Source of the DNA: Alphaproteobacteria bacterium
GTDB taxonomy: Bacteria > Pseudomonadota > Alphaproteobacteria > UBA1280 > UBA12223
Assembly: GCA_003450915.1 (NCBI GenBank)
Contig: DMEM01000124.1
Coordinates: forward strand, 1-6,258
Length of the DNA stretch: 6,258 nucleotides
Direction of reading: 5' to 3'
The translations under genes and the position numbers were made by a program. How positions within the stretch are numbered: the stretch's first letter is position 1; each line of letters opens with the position of its first letter. The notes under the pieces are model-generated. The model made no database searches and was not told the DNA's origin. It saw only the letters and a program-made list of their open reading frames with translations. Of the stretch, positions 5,653 to 6,258 are shown in pieces.

Positions 5653-6222
5653 ATGAAATTTGAATTGAATGTTCAAGAAGTTATGACTATTACGGTTTAT
5701 GGTGTTGATTGCAAACTTACAGGTAGTGGTAAAATTATCTGTGAAGATAAAGAGTTGGAATTATCAGAGCTTTTTTCTGGTGTTGCAGTTATAGAAGAAA
5801 AACCTAAGGTTGATTACTCAAAAATTGCAATTACTGAGATTACTTCTGATCGTTATACTATTGAGCATTTAAAAGAGAGGGGAGTTTACAATCTTAAAAA
5901 GTTTGTTGAAGTTAATAATAAAATATTAGAAAAGAGCTCTAAAAATAAAGATATTTTTCATGGTCTAGCCTTTGGTAATTCTGTTAACTGTATAGATATG
6001 TATGAGTATTGGGGTTATGCATCTGGTATTATACTAAGTATTATTGCTAATACATACCGACTTACAGGAGAGTTTTCTATTGAGTTAATGTATCGACGAA
6101 AAGAAAGAAGTTGCAGAAAATCTTTGTTAGAAAAAGAAAATTTATTATCTAAAAATAATCTAACAGTAGATATGGTATTAAAGCAATACTGTACTTACTA
6201 TAAGGCTGAAGAAGCAGCATGA
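5653..6222 (+). CDS. Hypothetical protein of 189 residues, family not recognised
   Basis: I do not recognise this protein. The gene looks real: AAAGGGG (5637-5643) lies 9 nt before the ATG, the frame is intact for 189 codons, and it ends in tandem stops (TGA TAA). No signal peptide is visible; a mildly hydrophobic stretch at 122-132 (YASGIILSIIA) is too short to be a confident membrane helix. Residues 1-47 look strand-rich (MTITVYGVDCKLTGSGKIIC); residues 65-100 are charged and probably helical (IEHLKERGVYNLKKFVEVNN); 101-145 hold several aromatic residues (MYEYWGYASG); and 147-175 are basic and helical (YRRKERSCRKSLLEKENLL). Cysteines at 20, 30, 113, 154 and 180 do not form a zinc-finger pattern. 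The terminator just upstream separates it from the YbjQ-family gene, but I found no convincing own promoter in the roughly 40 nt between them. Confidence 0.75.
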   Translation: MKFELNVQEVMTITVYGVDCKLTGSGKIICEDKELELSELFSGVAVIEEKPKVDYSKIAITEITSDRYTIEHLKERGVYNLKKFVEVNNKILEKSSKNKDIFHGLAFGNSVNCIDMYEYWGYASGIILSIIANTYRLTGEFSIELMYRRKERSCRKSLLEKENLLSKNNLTVDMVLKQYCTYYKAEEAA

Positions 6223-6258
6223 TAACGACAGTTATAATAAAAAAACCATCCATTCGGG

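Overview
The window comes from an AT-rich proteobacterium. It carries a complete cbb3-type cytochrome c oxidase operon, a Gram-negative respiratory enzyme of low-oxygen growth. The protein style, and an intergenic palindrome of the ATCCTGAA/TTCAGGAT kind that I associate with alphaproteobacteria, hint at an alphaproteobacterium. That placement is inference and nothing here fixes the genus.

Layout. (1) 2-799, plus strand: a gene probably cut by the left edge, encoding a protein that resembles abortive-infection / HEPN-like proteins. (2) 801-910: a short intergenic patch, about half G+C, packed with inverted repeats and unlike its surroundings. It is followed by a strong bidirectional terminator (913-945) between the convergent genes. 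(3) 969-5012, minus strand: a five-gene operon read right to left. It encodes a DsbD_2/SafE-type membrane protein, then CcoN, CcoO, CcoQ (49 residues, easily missed) and CcoP. Gaps are 34, 13, 11 and 5 nt, and the last three junctions place the Shine-Dalgarno on the preceding stop codon. (4) 5013-5108: a divergent promoter region whose two -10 elements overlap. (5) 5109-5447, plus strand: a YbjQ/UPF0145 family protein. (6) 5448-5652: non-coding, with a long inverted repeat that has an alternative partner, and then an intrinsic terminator. (7) 5653-6222, plus strand: a 189-residue protein I do not recognise.

How the genes work together. CcoN (heme b, heme b3, CuB), CcoO (one heme c) and CcoP (two hemes c) form the electron path from soluble cytochrome c to oxygen, and CcoQ is the small stabilising subunit. 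The membrane protein at the head of the operon belongs to a family often found with cbb3 oxidases and ends in a Met/His-rich tail, so a role in copper supply or maturation is plausible but unproven. The usual assembly genes ccoG, ccoH, ccoI and ccoS do not follow ccoP here, because a terminator does. The flanking genes (abortive-infection-like, YbjQ, orphan protein) have no evident link to respiration.
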